Assembly: GCF_025370785.1 (NCBI RefSeq)
Contig: NZ_JAMXFA010000004.1
Span: forward strand, 1-64,000
From: Laspinema olomoucense D3b
GTDB taxonomy: Bacteria; Cyanobacteriota; Cyanobacteriia; Cyanobacteriales; Laspinemataceae
DNA: 64,000 nucleotides
Direction of reading: 5' to 3'
The notes beneath the pieces are model-generated. The model ran no database searches and had not been told where the DNA came from. It was given only the letters and a program-made list of their open reading frames with translations. The stretch's first letter is position 1. Each line of letters begins with the position of its first letter. The position numbers were made by a program, and so were the translations under genes. Below, piece after piece: positions 48,776 through 58,559 of this stretch.

Positions 48776-48962
48776 AGAGGGAGGATTGGGGATGGGGGAG
48801 ATAGGGGAGATAGGGAGGATGGGGAGGACTGCCATCAGGATGGGGAAGTTTGTAGTAACGACTTGCTGTCGTTTCCTCCCCCATCTCCCCCATCCTCCCC
48901 ATCTCCCGTATCTCCCCCATCTCCCCTATCTCCCCTATCTCCCCCCTCTCCCTTACTACGCG
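48776..48962. repeat. G-rich/C-rich simple repeats flanking a hairpin element, at the 3' end of recJ
   Basis: A G-rich arm (48776-48832, GGGGGAGATAGGGGAGATA units) and a C-rich arm (48876-48950, CTCCCCCATCTCCCC units) are mutual inverted repeats. Between them is the dispersed hairpin AACGACTTGCTGTCGTT (48857-48873). The right part of the element codes for the last residues of RecJ. Confidence 0.8.
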
Positions 48963-51375
48963 CGATCGCCTGGACTGTAGATAGAGACACTTCATAAAAA
49001 TATTTGCGCCGAAACTGTTCTTCCTCAACTGCGGCACAAAAGCGATCGCCAGTGCCTAGGGGATTGGTCAAAGATCCCGGGATAACCTGCAAACTATCCC
49101 CCACTGTCTCCACTTGAAATCCTACAGCGATTAAAGCTTGTAAGCCTATTTCTAAAGTGCGATCGCTAATAGATAGCTTAGAGCATAATTGTTCCCGGGT
49201 TGCCCGTTGTCCAGTTCGGCTGAGATATTTAGCCAACCCCACCAACTGCTGCCAAACTTGCAGCGGTGAAACAGGTTTTGGCGGGGGATAGGCGATCGCC
49301 AGGGTCTTTTGAGTCTGGATTGCCAAATCTAACCACTGGTGCAACTCCTCCCAACTACTGGGACAGGTTTCTAGCACAATGGAGGTAGTGCGATCAAAAT
49401 TCAACCCATCAGAATTCCCTAACTCAGTTTTCTCCTCTTCTCCCTTTTGGATCAGCAAATTGCGGCGAAAATCGAGAATAGGTAACCCCCCTTCCGGCGA
49501 TGTTACCACTGTCCCCGCTTTTCGGGGTCGGACTGCAATCAAGCGCACTTCATAGCGGTCTTTATAACTGTTGTAGTCCAGTTCCACAACAGCATCACAA
49601 GGAACATTCGGTAATTCTTCTTTATAATGTCCCCACCACAGGCCCGGAAACCCTGTTTCGGTTGATTCATCCCAAATTTGAAACGTGGTTTTAATATATT
49701 CTATTTTACGACCCTTTTTATCCTTTTTCTCATTCCAAATATTTTTAAATTGGCAATTTTCAATCAACAGCAACGGAACCGAATTGCCCATTCCGCAAGG
49801 TTCTAATATTTTTAGCTCTCTAAATAAATTCTGACCTAATTCTGCTACAGTACAGCGTAAATCAGCGTGAATAACTGGCATTCCCAAGCCAACCCCGGCC
49901 CCCAGTTTTTCCTTCAGTAGTCGGTTAATCGCTTCAGTAAAAAGGGGAATATTTTGGGCAGGTAAACTTAACCCAGCGGCAAAGGGGTGACCGCCGAAAC
50001 GGTGCAATAAATGCTCTTGTTCTTTAACTAATTCATACAAGTCAATATTTTTTACGGAACGCGCTGATCCACGGGCGAGGGTCAAGGATGTGGCATCGGC
50101 TGAATCAGTAAAAAGCGGGATTTTATCGGGGTTTTCTGCCTCAGAATTGCCAGAATCGGTACTTAAAAGAATGGTGGGACGGGCGTACTCTTGGGCGACT
50201 TTACCGGCGACTAAACCCAGGACTCCGGCAGGCCATTGGGGGTCTTGTAGGACGATGACTCCGGTGGTAGACAGGTCGAGGCGATCGAGTTTTTGTTGGA
50301 CCTGTTTGTCCACATCTTTTTGAATAGCTTGACGTCGGGAGTTCGCGATTTCAGTGTCCTGGGCGAGTTTTTGGGCGCGACGCCGATCGCGAGTAGTGAG
50401 TAATTCCACACAGAAAGAAGCATCCCCATAAATCCGACTAACCGCATTAATGCGCGGACCAATGCCAAAGGAGACATCCGTGGGGCGATCGCCACTACGT
50501 TTACACAAATCCAACAACTCCCCCACCCCGGGTCGGCGGCGTTCTGAGGGGGATTTTTGCCACTCCTGATGCAGGCGTTTGAGTCCCATTTGGGCTAAAT
50601 ATCGGCAATCTCCACTCAGTTGTACCAAGTCAGCAATTAACCCAATGGCAACTAAATCTAATAATGCCTCTAAGGGTTCTTGGGGAATTTCCGGCAGTGT
50701 GCTATACATAGCTTCTACCACCTTGTAAGCAACAGCGACGCCCGAAAGATGCGCCAGAGGATGGGTTGCTGGAAGAGAACGGGGGTTAATAATCGCCACC
50801 ACTCCAGGGCGATTCGGGGGTAAAGTATGATGATCCGTGACGATGATATCGATGCCCAACTGATGAGCATACTCGATTTCGTCCAAATTGGTACTACCCG
50901 TATCGCAGGTAACGATTAAGGTTGTTCCGGATGCCGCTAAATCGTCAATTCCCGCCCGATTCAGACCGTGAGATTGGGTTAAGCGGTTGGGAATGAAGTA
51001 GGTGAGTTGGTCAGTGGGGGTGAAAAATTGGCCCAGACCGTCCCATAAGACACTGGTGGAGGTGATTCCATCAGCATCAAAGTCTCCCCAAATTGCTACC
51101 TTTTCCTCCTGTTTCCGGGCCAGTTGCAGGCGATCGACACAAGCGGACATTTCCTGCCCGAAGTCAAATGGACTCGCCGGTTGATATCCCTGGGGATTTA
51201 AAAACCGCGCCAGTCCCTCTCGGTCCTGGATTCCCCGTTGCCAGAGTAATACTGCCGCATATTGGCCGGATAAACCCGATGAGTTTGAGTCGAGATACTG
51301 TCGGACTTGTTCTAGGAACCACTCCGGAGGGAGTACAGGTTGTTGCAGATGCCAGGTTACGGTTTGCTCGTTCAT
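48835..51375 (-). CDS. recJ: Single-stranded-DNA-specific exonuclease RecJ
   Basis: RecJ degrades single-stranded DNA 5' to 3' in recombination and mismatch repair. The DHH-family motifs are intact: WGDFDADGITS near residue 93, VTDHHTLPPNRPG near residue 178, and the DHHA1 motif RFGGHPFAAGLSLP. An OB-fold and a cyanobacteria-type C-terminal extension with a winged-helix-like part (LEIGLQALIAVGFQVETVGD) follow. At 846 residues it is longer than most RecJ proteins. The last 35 or so residues (EGGDRGDRGDGGDTGDGEDG and beyond) come from simple repeats and a dispersed hairpin repeat, so the original stop was probably earlier. The ATG is at 51375. Confidence 0.93.
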   Translation of the reverse strand: MNEQTVTWHLQQPVLPPEWFLEQVRQYLDSNSSGLSGQYAAVLLWQRGIQDREGLARFLNPQGYQPASPFDFGQEMSACVDRLQLARKQEEKVAIWGDFDADGITSTSVLWDGLGQFFTPTDQLTYFIPNRLTQSHGLNRAGIDDLAASGTTLIVTCDTGSTNLDEIEYAHQLGIDIIVTDHHTLPPNRPGVVAIINPRSLPATHPLAHLSGVAVAYKVVEAMYSTLPEIPQEPLEALLDLVAIGLIADLVQLSGDCRYLAQMGLKRLHQEWQKSPSERRRPGVGELLDLCKRSGDRPTDVSFGIGPRINAVSRIYGDASFCVELLTTRDRRRAQKLAQDTEIANSRRQAIQKDVDKQVQQKLDRLDLSTTGVIVLQDPQWPAGVLGLVAGKVAQEYARPTILLSTDSGNSEAENPDKIPLFTDSADATSLTLARGSARSVKNIDLYELVKEQEHLLHRFGGHPFAAGLSLPAQNIPLFTEAINRLLKEKLGAGVGLGMPVIHADLRCTVAELGQNLFRELKILEPCGMGNSVPLLLIENCQFKNIWNEKKDKKGRKIEYIKTTFQIWDESTETGFPGLWWGHYKEELPNVPCDAVVELDYNSYKDRYEVRLIAVRPRKAGTVVTSPEGGLPILDFRRNLLIQKGEEEKTELGNSDGLNFDRTTSIVLETCPSSWEELHQWLDLAIQTQKTLAIAYPPPKPVSPLQVWQQLVGLAKYLSRTGQRATREQLCSKLSISDRTLEIGLQALIAVGFQVETVGDSLQVIPGSLTNPLGTGDRFCAAVEEEQFRRKYFYEVSLSTVQAIARSKGEGGDRGDRGDGGDTGDGEDGGDGGGNDSKSLLQTSPS

Positions 51376-51756
51376 ATCCTCCCCTTGGACTTGTTTTCAG
51401 TTATTATCCCACGGGTCTGACTGTAGGACATCGATATAATGTTACCCTAGGTCCCGGTGAAGTGGTTTAAGGGGTAAAACGGCATAATATTACGTTGCTG
51501 GTTGAACCGATTGGGGTGTCTCTACAAAGGGTAGGAAACGACTGAAGTCGTTACAACAAACTGGAGAAAGGGGAGGGATGCGATCGCGATCACCTCGGGG
51601 GTTGATTTGGATCTCCTGGCCCAGTGATGATTATCTTAGGGGGTGACGTCTTCTTATCACGGGTTTATTTGGAATGAGTAGTTAGATTAGAGCTAGAGCA
51701 TAAAAAGGATTGATGATGTAACCTTTTAATCGTTTGCCCTTTAGGAGGGACTCAAA
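51376..51756. other. Intergenic region with one palindromic repeat
   Basis: The near-perfect palindrome AACGACTGAAGTCGTT lies at 51537-51552, followed by ACAACAAAC. It resembles a dispersed cyanobacterial repeat. No gene is seen. Confidence 0.4.
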
Positions 51757-51978
51757 ATGATGGGAATGTTTTGGATGGCACTGATCACCAGTTTAACCGC
51801 CTGGTTTTGTTATATGAATACCTCGGAAGAAATTCCCAGAATTTTGGCGATCGCCGTCGGTGCGATGGGGGTCGGTTGCGATCTCGTAATTGCACCTTGG
51901 CCGATTCAACTCTCCATCGTTCTCTTCATTCTATATAGAACTCGCCATCTTTCACCCCCACCCACAAAAGCCAGCTAA
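51757..51978 (+). CDS. Small membrane protein with APWPI motif
   Basis: The 73-residue protein has three short hydrophobic segments (FWMALITSLTAWFCYM, ILAIAVGAMGVGCDLVI and IQLSIVLFILY). A strong ribosome site AGGAGG lies 9 bases before the ATG, which supports translation. It shares the APW(P/S)I ending of its second helix pair with the small protein encoded about 300 bases downstream. Function unknown. Confidence 0.65.
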   Translation: MMGMFWMALITSLTAWFCYMNTSEEIPRILAIAVGAMGVGCDLVIAPWPIQLSIVLFILYRTRHLSPPPTKAS

Positions 51979-52250
51979 CTTACCCTCTATTGCCGCCTCA
52001 AAATAGTCTCATTCTTTTCTCACTCTTGTTTTCAATCGGTCCCCGGGAATACTGGGCTAGAGGGTCCCATTCTTCTAGTTTTTTGATCTAAAAGACAGCT
52101 CAAACCCCTTATATTGAAATGAAAATAGAGCGAGATTGGCTTAATGTTATCTACGCTACGGGACCACCGGGGGAAAGATGATAGGGTCATGGGGCATTCA
52201 AGTTTGAACCCATGCCGTCCGCACTCCGAGCCATCCACAAGATTGAGGAT

Positions 52251-52403
52251 ATGTTCCCCATGTATCTACTGTCCTTATTATTAGTCGTTGCAGCGCTTTG
52301 GATATTGCATACAACCTCCCAGAACATTTACACAATTTTAGCGGGAGGAAGTGCGGGAATATTGCTGAGTTGGGGATTGGCTTTAGCCCCCTGGAGTATC
52401 TAA
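52251..52403 (+). CDS. 50-residue membrane protein, paralogue of the neighbour
   Basis: From the ATG at 52251 the protein has 50 residues: two hydrophobic helices (MYLLSLLLVVAALWIL, then ILAGGSAGILLSWGLALAPW). The ending LVIAPWPI of the upstream protein and LALAPWSI here, and the preceding IPRILAIAVGAMGVG and IYTILAGGSAGILLS, align well. The frame is open further up to 52212. The ATG at 52260 is another possible start. Confidence 0.5.
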   Translation: MFPMYLLSLLLVVAALWILHTTSQNIYTILAGGSAGILLSWGLALAPWSI

Positions 52404-53249
52404 CTCGCCCGTATTATAGGATTGTAAATTTACAGCCCAGATATTTAATCAAACCCGACTAACAATCGGGATTTAGGTTTATAAAAGATGGTTACGGGTG
52501 ACTGAAACAGCATATAATAACCGGGTTAAAACTGCCCCGATTTTTTGCTAAGATTTTCAGCAAATCTTAGGTAAAAGAGTTTTACTAGCTTTGAAAAACT
52601 CATTGCTTCAAGGAACTCCAAATCATCAAACTCAACCTTCACTACTACTCGGGACCAGGCCAAGGCACTATGCCCGTTTATCTTTTCCGGAAAGGGATGA
52701 TGAAATTGCCCTCTAGTGAAGAGAATTGGCTGACTGGTAAAAAACGATGGGGATCGCCGATCGCCCATTGAGTTTAGAGGACTTTAGGTATAAAAGCGGA
52801 TTTTAGTGTTCCCAGAGCGATCGCCTTCAAGATGAACAGAGGGAACCAAGTTCATCCCTAACTGACCGATGGAAACTAGAGATAACCTCAACTTGAGGGA
52901 GGCGACCCTGGAAAAATTCAACCCTTGCGAATCAGTCCCCACCCAAAACTGCCAAAAATTAATCCCTAAGTGTGCGACATCAGGGTATAAATAAGAGAAT
53001 ATATAGCTCAAAAGTTCGTGCTTTCTTAGGTGGTAAAAGCTATCATCAAAGATAACCCAGTAAACAGTGAACTAAACCAACAGCGGCGATCGCGGTGAGG
53101 AGCAACCCTCACTCGGAGTCGCCCCACCCATCCTCAAATGTGGGGATCTTCAGGAACAACCCCAGCGCCAGCCAACCACTGGCGGCGAAAAGCGCTTAAC
53201 CGGCTTAATTTTGGGAATACTCTAAGTAAGCATATTAAATCGACCAGCC
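52404..53249. other. Long intergenic region upstream of pilB
   Basis: I see no gene in 846 bases. A hairpin TGAGG/CCTCA lies near 53096-53112. The last 200 bases should form the leader of pilB. Open frames on the minus strand (52526-52768 and 52784-53011) have no homology I can see. Confidence 0.35.
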
Positions 53250-55265
53250 ATGACAAACTTCGCATCACAGCGGCGTGCTCTAGTTGTCCAGAATGCGTTT
53301 TCTCCCTTCGGCAATAAGCTCATCCAAGCAGGCTATGCCGATCGCGAACAAGTTCAACGGGCCCACATCGAAAGTCGGAAATCCGGGAAGCCTCTCACCG
53401 AGGTCCTGGAAGCCATTACCGGCAAGCAACTTCCTCCGGAATTGCTCAGGCAGTACAAAAAACAGCAGCTTTTTGAACTGAAAATTGTCTACGGTGTGGA
53501 AGCCTTGGATCCGGAAATCACCGAACTGTCACCGGAACAACTCGGTCAACTCCTAGATACCTTGCTTCCCCTAGAAAGCTGCCGTCGTCATCGCATCCTG
53601 CCCATCTCCCGAAACGAGGGCGCTTCACCTTCAGTTTCAGTGGCGATGGTCGATCCGGATAACTTAGCCGCCCTGGACGACTTGACCCGGATCCTACGGC
53701 CCCAGGGACTGAGCCTGCGCCGACTGGTGATTACACCAGAAGACTATCAACAATTACTCAATCAATATTCTGACGAAAAGGCAAAAGAGCAACAAGCCAA
53801 AGCCGAACAAGCCAATAAACTCGATTTAAGCCTGAACGCTGACGTCTTCAATGAGGTAGATGGGGAATCCCTCGACGACGCCCCAGAAGAAGATGAAGAC
53901 ATGAATCTGGATGCGGCGTTGCGAGGGGCCAACGACGCACCCATTATTAACACCGTTAATAAAATCTTGGCAAAAGCCCTCTCCGATGGCGTTTCCGATA
54001 TCCACGTCGAACCCCAGGAAGAGTTTCTCAGAGTTCGGATGCGGAAAGACGGCGTACTCCACGAGTTTGCCCGGTTACCGAATAAGATTACCGCCGCCTT
54101 GACGTCTCGGTTCAAAATTATTTCCGATATGGATATTGCCGAACGTCGGAATGCCCAGGATGGCCGGATTCGTCGGATTTTCCAGGGACGCACCGTGGAC
54201 TTTCGGGTGAACTGTCTCCCGTCGCGCTATGGTGAAAAACTCTGTTTGCGGATTTTGGATAACTCTTCCACCCAATTGGGGTTGGATAAGTTAATTTCCA
54301 ATCCTGAAAGCTTGGCGATGGTTCGGGAAATGGCGAGTCGTCCCTTTGGCCTGATTTTGGTGACGGGACCCACAGGTTCCGGGAAATCTACCTCGTTGTA
54401 CTCGGTGTTAGCCGAACGGAACGACCCCAGCGTGAATATCTCCACCGCAGAAGACCCGATTGAATATGCATTGCCGGGGATTACTCAGTGTCAGGTGATT
54501 CGGGCCAAAGGGTTGGACTTTACCAACTTATTGCGGGCATTTATGCGGCAAGACCCGGACATCATTCTAGTGGGTGAAACGCGGGATAAAGAAACGGCGA
54601 AAACAGCGATCGAAGCGGCTTTAACGGGACACTTAGTGTTGACGACCCTGCATACCAACGACGCCGCCGGGGCGATCGCCCGCTTAGATGAAATGGGGGT
54701 TGAACCCTTCATGGTGGCCGGTTCTCTGATTGGCGTATTGGCCCAGCGCTTGATGCGCCGTGTCTGTAGCGAATGTCGCATCGCCTACACCCCTACCCCG
54801 GAAGAACTCGGTCGCTTTGGGCTCTCCGTTTCTGGAGAAACGAATGTTACTTTTTATAAAGCCAACGTCGTGGCCCCAGCAGAGCGCAAAGCCGCCCAAG
54901 ATGCCGGGACCTTATGTCAGAAATGTGGGGGCGGTGGATATAAAGGCCGGGTTGGGGTCTATGAAGTCCTCAAAAATACTGAAAATCTGCAAATGTTAAT
55001 CTCTCAAGGTGCGCCCACGGAACGGATTAAGGAAGCCGCCGTGGAAGAAGGCATGATCACCTTGTTAGCTTATAGCCTCAACCTGGTTCGGGAAGGTCAT
55101 ACCACCTTTGAAGAGGTTGAGCGGGTTACCTTTACCGACTCCGGCTTGGAAGCAGAACTGAAAGCCAAACGCAAGACGGGTCTGACTTGCAAAGCTTGTG
55201 GTGCCGGATTGCAGCAGGAGTGGCTCGATTGTCTGTACTGCTTGACCCCACGCTTCCAAGAGTAA
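53250..55265 (+). CDS. pilB: Type IV pilus extension ATPase PilB
   Basis: PilB is the hexameric cytoplasmic motor that drives pilus extension. The 671-residue protein has the N-terminal MshEN/GspE-N part (residues 1-170), an acidic linker (DDAPEEDEDMNLDAA), and the ATPase core. Walker A GPTGSGKS is near residue 372; the Asp box is in TAEDPIEY; Walker B is in DPDIILVGETRD; the His box is in LTTLHTNDAAGA. Zinc-binding cysteines CSEC and CQKC are typical of PilB. An extra C-terminal zinc ribbon (CKACGAG to CLYC) is added. The ATG is at 53250. It leads the pilB-pilT-pilC cluster. Confidence 0.95.
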   Translation: MTNFASQRRALVVQNAFSPFGNKLIQAGYADREQVQRAHIESRKSGKPLTEVLEAITGKQLPPELLRQYKKQQLFELKIVYGVEALDPEITELSPEQLGQLLDTLLPLESCRRHRILPISRNEGASPSVSVAMVDPDNLAALDDLTRILRPQGLSLRRLVITPEDYQQLLNQYSDEKAKEQQAKAEQANKLDLSLNADVFNEVDGESLDDAPEEDEDMNLDAALRGANDAPIINTVNKILAKALSDGVSDIHVEPQEEFLRVRMRKDGVLHEFARLPNKITAALTSRFKIISDMDIAERRNAQDGRIRRIFQGRTVDFRVNCLPSRYGEKLCLRILDNSSTQLGLDKLISNPESLAMVREMASRPFGLILVTGPTGSGKSTSLYSVLAERNDPSVNISTAEDPIEYALPGITQCQVIRAKGLDFTNLLRAFMRQDPDIILVGETRDKETAKTAIEAALTGHLVLTTLHTNDAAGAIARLDEMGVEPFMVAGSLIGVLAQRLMRRVCSECRIAYTPTPEELGRFGLSVSGETNVTFYKANVVAPAERKAAQDAGTLCQKCGGGGYKGRVGVYEVLKNTENLQMLISQGAPTERIKEAAVEEGMITLLAYSLNLVREGHTTFEEVERVTFTDSGLEAELKAKRKTGLTCKACGAGLQQEWLDCLYCLTPRFQE

Positions 55266-55349
55266 CAAGAGTAAGGCGATCGCCTTAACTTTCCCCGGCA
55301 ATTTACTTTCAATACAATCTAAACAGAGATTATCGGAGAGAACGCAACT

Positions 55350-56450
55350 ATGGCAGGTCTGGTCATTGAAGATATTATGGAGTCCCTCGTTGAACAAGGT
55401 GGCTCAGACATCCACATCCAAGCCGGTGCACCCATCTACTTCCGCGTCAGCGGGAAACTCACTCCTCAGCCGCAATTTGGGGAAAATCTCGCCCCGGAAG
55501 AATGTCAGCAAGTCATCTTCCAAATGCTCAACAACCAACAACGCAAAACGTTAGAGCAGAACTGGGATTTAGACTGCGCCTACGGGGTCAAAGGGTTGGC
55601 CCGTTTCCGGGTGAACGTTTACCGAGAACGCGGTTGCTGGGCATCTTGTTTACGGGCCTTGGGTTCCACCATTCCTAATGCGGATAAGTTAGGGGTTCCC
55701 CAGGTGATCCGGGAAATGACCGAGCGCCCTCGGGGGCTATTGTTGGTGACGGGTCAAACGGGTTCAGGAAAAACCACCACGATGGCAGCATTGCTAGATC
55801 TGGTGAACCGCACCCGCGCCGAACATATTCTCACGGTAGAAGATCCGATCGAGTATGTGTTTCCCAATATCAAGAGCTTATTCCACCAACGGCAAAAAGG
55901 GGAAGACACTAAGAGCTTCTCAAATGCCTTAAAAGGAGCGCTGCGCCAAGACCCGGATATTATTCTAGTGGGAGAAATGCGGGACTTTGAGACGATTTCT
56001 CTGGCCGTATCTGCCGCAGAAACGGGTCACTTGGTCATGGGAACCCTGCACACTAACTCAGCCTCCGGTACCGTAGACCGGATGTTGGATGTGTTTCCCC
56101 CGGAAGTTAAACAGCAAATCCGAGCACAGATGGGGATTTCGTTGATCGGCATTTGCAGCCAAAACTTGGTCCCGAAAATTGGCGGGGGTCGGATGTGCGC
56201 CCAAGAAGTGCTCGTCAACAATGCGGCTATTGGCAACTTAATCAAAGAAGGAAAGACGGCGCAGATTTACTCCATGATCCAAACCGGAGGTCGCTTGGGA
56301 ATGCAGACGATGGAAATGGCCCTGGCTAAACATTACAAAGATGGCAAGGTTTCTTGGGAAGCAGCCATGAGTAAAGCGGTGAAAGCTGATGAACTCGAAC
56401 GGTTGATCGGACCCTCACCGGCCCTCACCAATGCACCGGCAGGCCGCTAA
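55350..56450 (+). CDS. pilT: Type IV pilus retraction ATPase PilT
   Basis: PilT powers pilus retraction for twitching and DNA uptake. The 366-residue protein has the PilT N-domain (MESLVEQGGSDIHIQAGAP) and Walker A GQTGSGKT at residues 135-142. The Asp box EDPIEYVF, Walker B DPDIILVGEMRD and the His-box LVMGTLHTNSASG are intact, and the C-terminal AIGNLIKEGKTAQIYSMIQ is the variant of the AIRNLIRE motif. It lies 84 bases after pilB on the same strand and probably shares its transcript. Confidence 0.95.
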   Translation: MAGLVIEDIMESLVEQGGSDIHIQAGAPIYFRVSGKLTPQPQFGENLAPEECQQVIFQMLNNQQRKTLEQNWDLDCAYGVKGLARFRVNVYRERGCWASCLRALGSTIPNADKLGVPQVIREMTERPRGLLLVTGQTGSGKTTTMAALLDLVNRTRAEHILTVEDPIEYVFPNIKSLFHQRQKGEDTKSFSNALKGALRQDPDIILVGEMRDFETISLAVSAAETGHLVMGTLHTNSASGTVDRMLDVFPPEVKQQIRAQMGISLIGICSQNLVPKIGGGRMCAQEVLVNNAAIGNLIKEGKTAQIYSMIQTGGRLGMQTMEMALAKHYKDGKVSWEAAMSKAVKADELERLIGPSPALTNAPAGR

Positions 56451-56640
56451 TTGGGTTGGCAGGATATTGGGGGGGAGTGCGTAAATTCCTCCCCCTCAAT
56501 CTTTCTAATCTCCCTAGGTAACCCCCCATCAAGAGCGCCCGTTGTTAGGATGGAATAAGCCATTACTTTAGAGATTTGCTGATGCTTCGAGTCCTTCCAT
56601 CCCTGCACTCTCTCAATTTATCCCGAACAGGAGGTTAATC

Positions 56641-57768
56641 ATGGCGACCAACGTCATCACGACTGAAGAAAAAAAGAAAGGCTTTGATTTTGCCGCCTTA
56701 GAAGAGAATCTGAGCGTGGCAATGGCTAAAATGACGGTGAAAGATAAAGCCGTTTTTTCCCGTCAGTTAGCCGTTATGTTTAACTCGGGTGTGGCGTTAA
56801 TGAAGGCGATCGCCATGCTAGGAGAAACCTCAGATAATCCCAAATTAAAAAAGGCCCTCCGTCAGATTAAAGGGGAACTTGAAACCGGCGTCCCGCTTTC
56901 TGAGGCGATGTCCAAATTCCCCGATATCTTTGATGACCTCTACTGTGCAATGGTCGAGTCGGGAGAAATTGGGGGGGTGCTTGACATGGTGCTCAACCGT
57001 CTCGCGATTGCTTTAGAAAAATCCGCAAAAATTCAAAACCACATCAAATCCGCGTCCGCTTATCCGAAAGCAGTGGGAAGTATTGCGATCATCGTGTTTT
57101 TCGCCATGACCACCTTTCTGCTGCCGACCTTTGCCGGAATTTTCCAGGAATTGGGGGCAGAATTACCTCTGTTTACCCGAATTATGCTTGGAATCAGTGA
57201 GTTTACTCGGGATTACCGGAAAATGATTCCCCTGCTTATCGGCCTTTTCCTGTTGGTCACTGCCTACAAAGCATTTTACAAAACCCCCCAGGGACGGTTA
57301 ATCTGCGATCGGATGTACTTGAATCTACCGATCATTGGTCCGTTAATTAAGCTGACTGCTGTTGCTCGTTTCTGTGGCACGTTTTCCATGTTAACTGGCG
57401 CGGGTGTTCCGATGCTCAGTTCCTTTGACATTGTGGCCCGTACTGCGGGAAATCAAGTGATTGCTAATGCCATTAGTAATGGTAAGTCCGAGGTTGAACA
57501 AGGGGGTAGCTTAACGGCAGCCTTCGAGCGAGAAAATATCTTTCCCCCAATGGCAATTTCTATGATGCGAATTGGAGAAGAAACCGGGGAACTGGACAAG
57601 ATGCTGTCCAAAGTCGCCGATTTTTATGAAGATGAAGTTGAACAAGCTGTGAAAGGTCTCACCAGTACCCTAGAACCTATTATGATGGTGGGCATTGCGG
57701 GAATGGTAGGTTCGATTTTGATGTCTATGTATCTGCCCATGTTTGCTGTGTTTGAAAAACTCGGATAA
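56641..57768 (+). CDS. pilC: Type IV pilus platform protein PilC (T2SF family)
   Basis: PilC is the inner-membrane platform that couples the PilB and PilT motors to pilin subunits. The 375-residue protein has two T2SSF domains: VFSRQLAVMFNSGVALMKAI to about residue 160, and the repeat FCGTFSMLTGAGVPMLSSFD to 340. Three membrane helices are visible, including the last IMMVGIAGMVGSILMSMYLP. AGGAGG lies 6 bases before the ATG. The gap of 190 bases to pilT contains no gene. Confidence 0.95.
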   Translation: MATNVITTEEKKKGFDFAALEENLSVAMAKMTVKDKAVFSRQLAVMFNSGVALMKAIAMLGETSDNPKLKKALRQIKGELETGVPLSEAMSKFPDIFDDLYCAMVESGEIGGVLDMVLNRLAIALEKSAKIQNHIKSASAYPKAVGSIAIIVFFAMTTFLLPTFAGIFQELGAELPLFTRIMLGISEFTRDYRKMIPLLIGLFLLVTAYKAFYKTPQGRLICDRMYLNLPIIGPLIKLTAVARFCGTFSMLTGAGVPMLSSFDIVARTAGNQVIANAISNGKSEVEQGGSLTAAFERENIFPPMAISMMRIGEETGELDKMLSKVADFYEDEVEQAVKGLTSTLEPIMMVGIAGMVGSILMSMYLPMFAVFEKLG

Positions 57769-57825
57769 ACCGAGGGAAATGAGCGGGATTGACGAACCGA
57801 TTCGTGACCTAAAAGGCCCAAAAAT

Positions 57826-57856
57826 AGCGGGGTTTATTGCAATTTCCCCCCGCTTT
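57826..57856 (+). terminator. Probable terminator after pilC
   Basis: AGCGGGG (57826-57832) pairs with CCCCGCT (57848-57854), followed by TTC; the T-tract is weak. Confidence 0.4.
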
Positions 57857-57947
57857 CAATCGGATTTCGGTTTCTTGATACGGCTCATTAGACTGGAATG
57901 CCGACTCGGTTTAGGTCAATCCAGAAGTTGAAAAGTCTTGAAAAATC

Positions 57948-58559
57948 ATGTCTCTTAAACAATACCATTACGAACAGTTACTCGCTGACTATAGCAATCG
58001 GGCCAGTGCGATCGCCCTGCTGCGGCAGTATCGAACCTATTTGGAAATGATTCCAAGTATGCGTCGTCCCCAGGAAAGTGTTATTCCCATTCCTTTACCG
58101 AATATCCGCATTCGCGAAACCATTTCTTCCCATTCTCCCAGTGGATTGAATGCAAACTCGGGTGATGTGATTTCTTTACCCTGCGATGTCGCAATTTTGA
58201 TGTGTGACCCGGATTGGAAGGTTAAAATGGGTGGGGAAATCTTTGTGTTTATTCATCGTCCCGAAGAAGATTTTTCGGATTTACTCCGCCGCTGGCGACA
58301 AACTCAAATGTGGTTGTCTCACGCCTACGAATGGTTAATGCCTCTGCGTTATCAATACATGATTGGGGAAGGGTCGGACACGATTTATCCCCTATTTGTA
58401 GTGTTTGACGATACCCCCGATCGCATTAAACGCGGTCTCAAAGGGGCTTCTCTTCCCTTCGTGGTCCAAAACCTCAGTGGGTTAAGTGAAGAGGAGGAAC
58501 CCGTGGAGGAAGCGGAAGATATTTTTATTTTCCAGGAAGAAGAAATCATTGAAGAATAG
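57948..58559 (+). CDS. Hypothetical cyanobacterial protein, acidic C-terminus
   Basis: This 203-residue soluble protein has a helical N-terminus (YHYEQLLADYSNRASAIALL), a beta-rich centre (VISLPCDVAILMCDPDWKVK, GGEIFVFIHRP) and a strongly acidic tail (EEEEPVEEAEDIFIFQEEEI). I do not recognise it. It is downstream of pilC but separated by a likely terminator and 180 bases, so it is probably independent. The ATG at 57948 is the first in frame. Confidence 0.75.
   Translation: MSLKQYHYEQLLADYSNRASAIALLRQYRTYLEMIPSMRRPQESVIPIPLPNIRIRETISSHSPSGLNANSGDVISLPCDVAILMCDPDWKVKMGGEIFVFIHRPEEDFSDLLRRWRQTQMWLSHAYEWLMPLRYQYMIGEGSDTIYPLFVVFDDTPDRIKRGLKGASLPFVVQNLSGLSEEEEPVEEAEDIFIFQEEEIIEE

Noticed and set aside
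52526-53011. Two minus-strand frames of 80 and 75 codons upstream of pilB
   Set aside because: No recognisable protein features or ribosome sites; probably chance frames in a long leader region.
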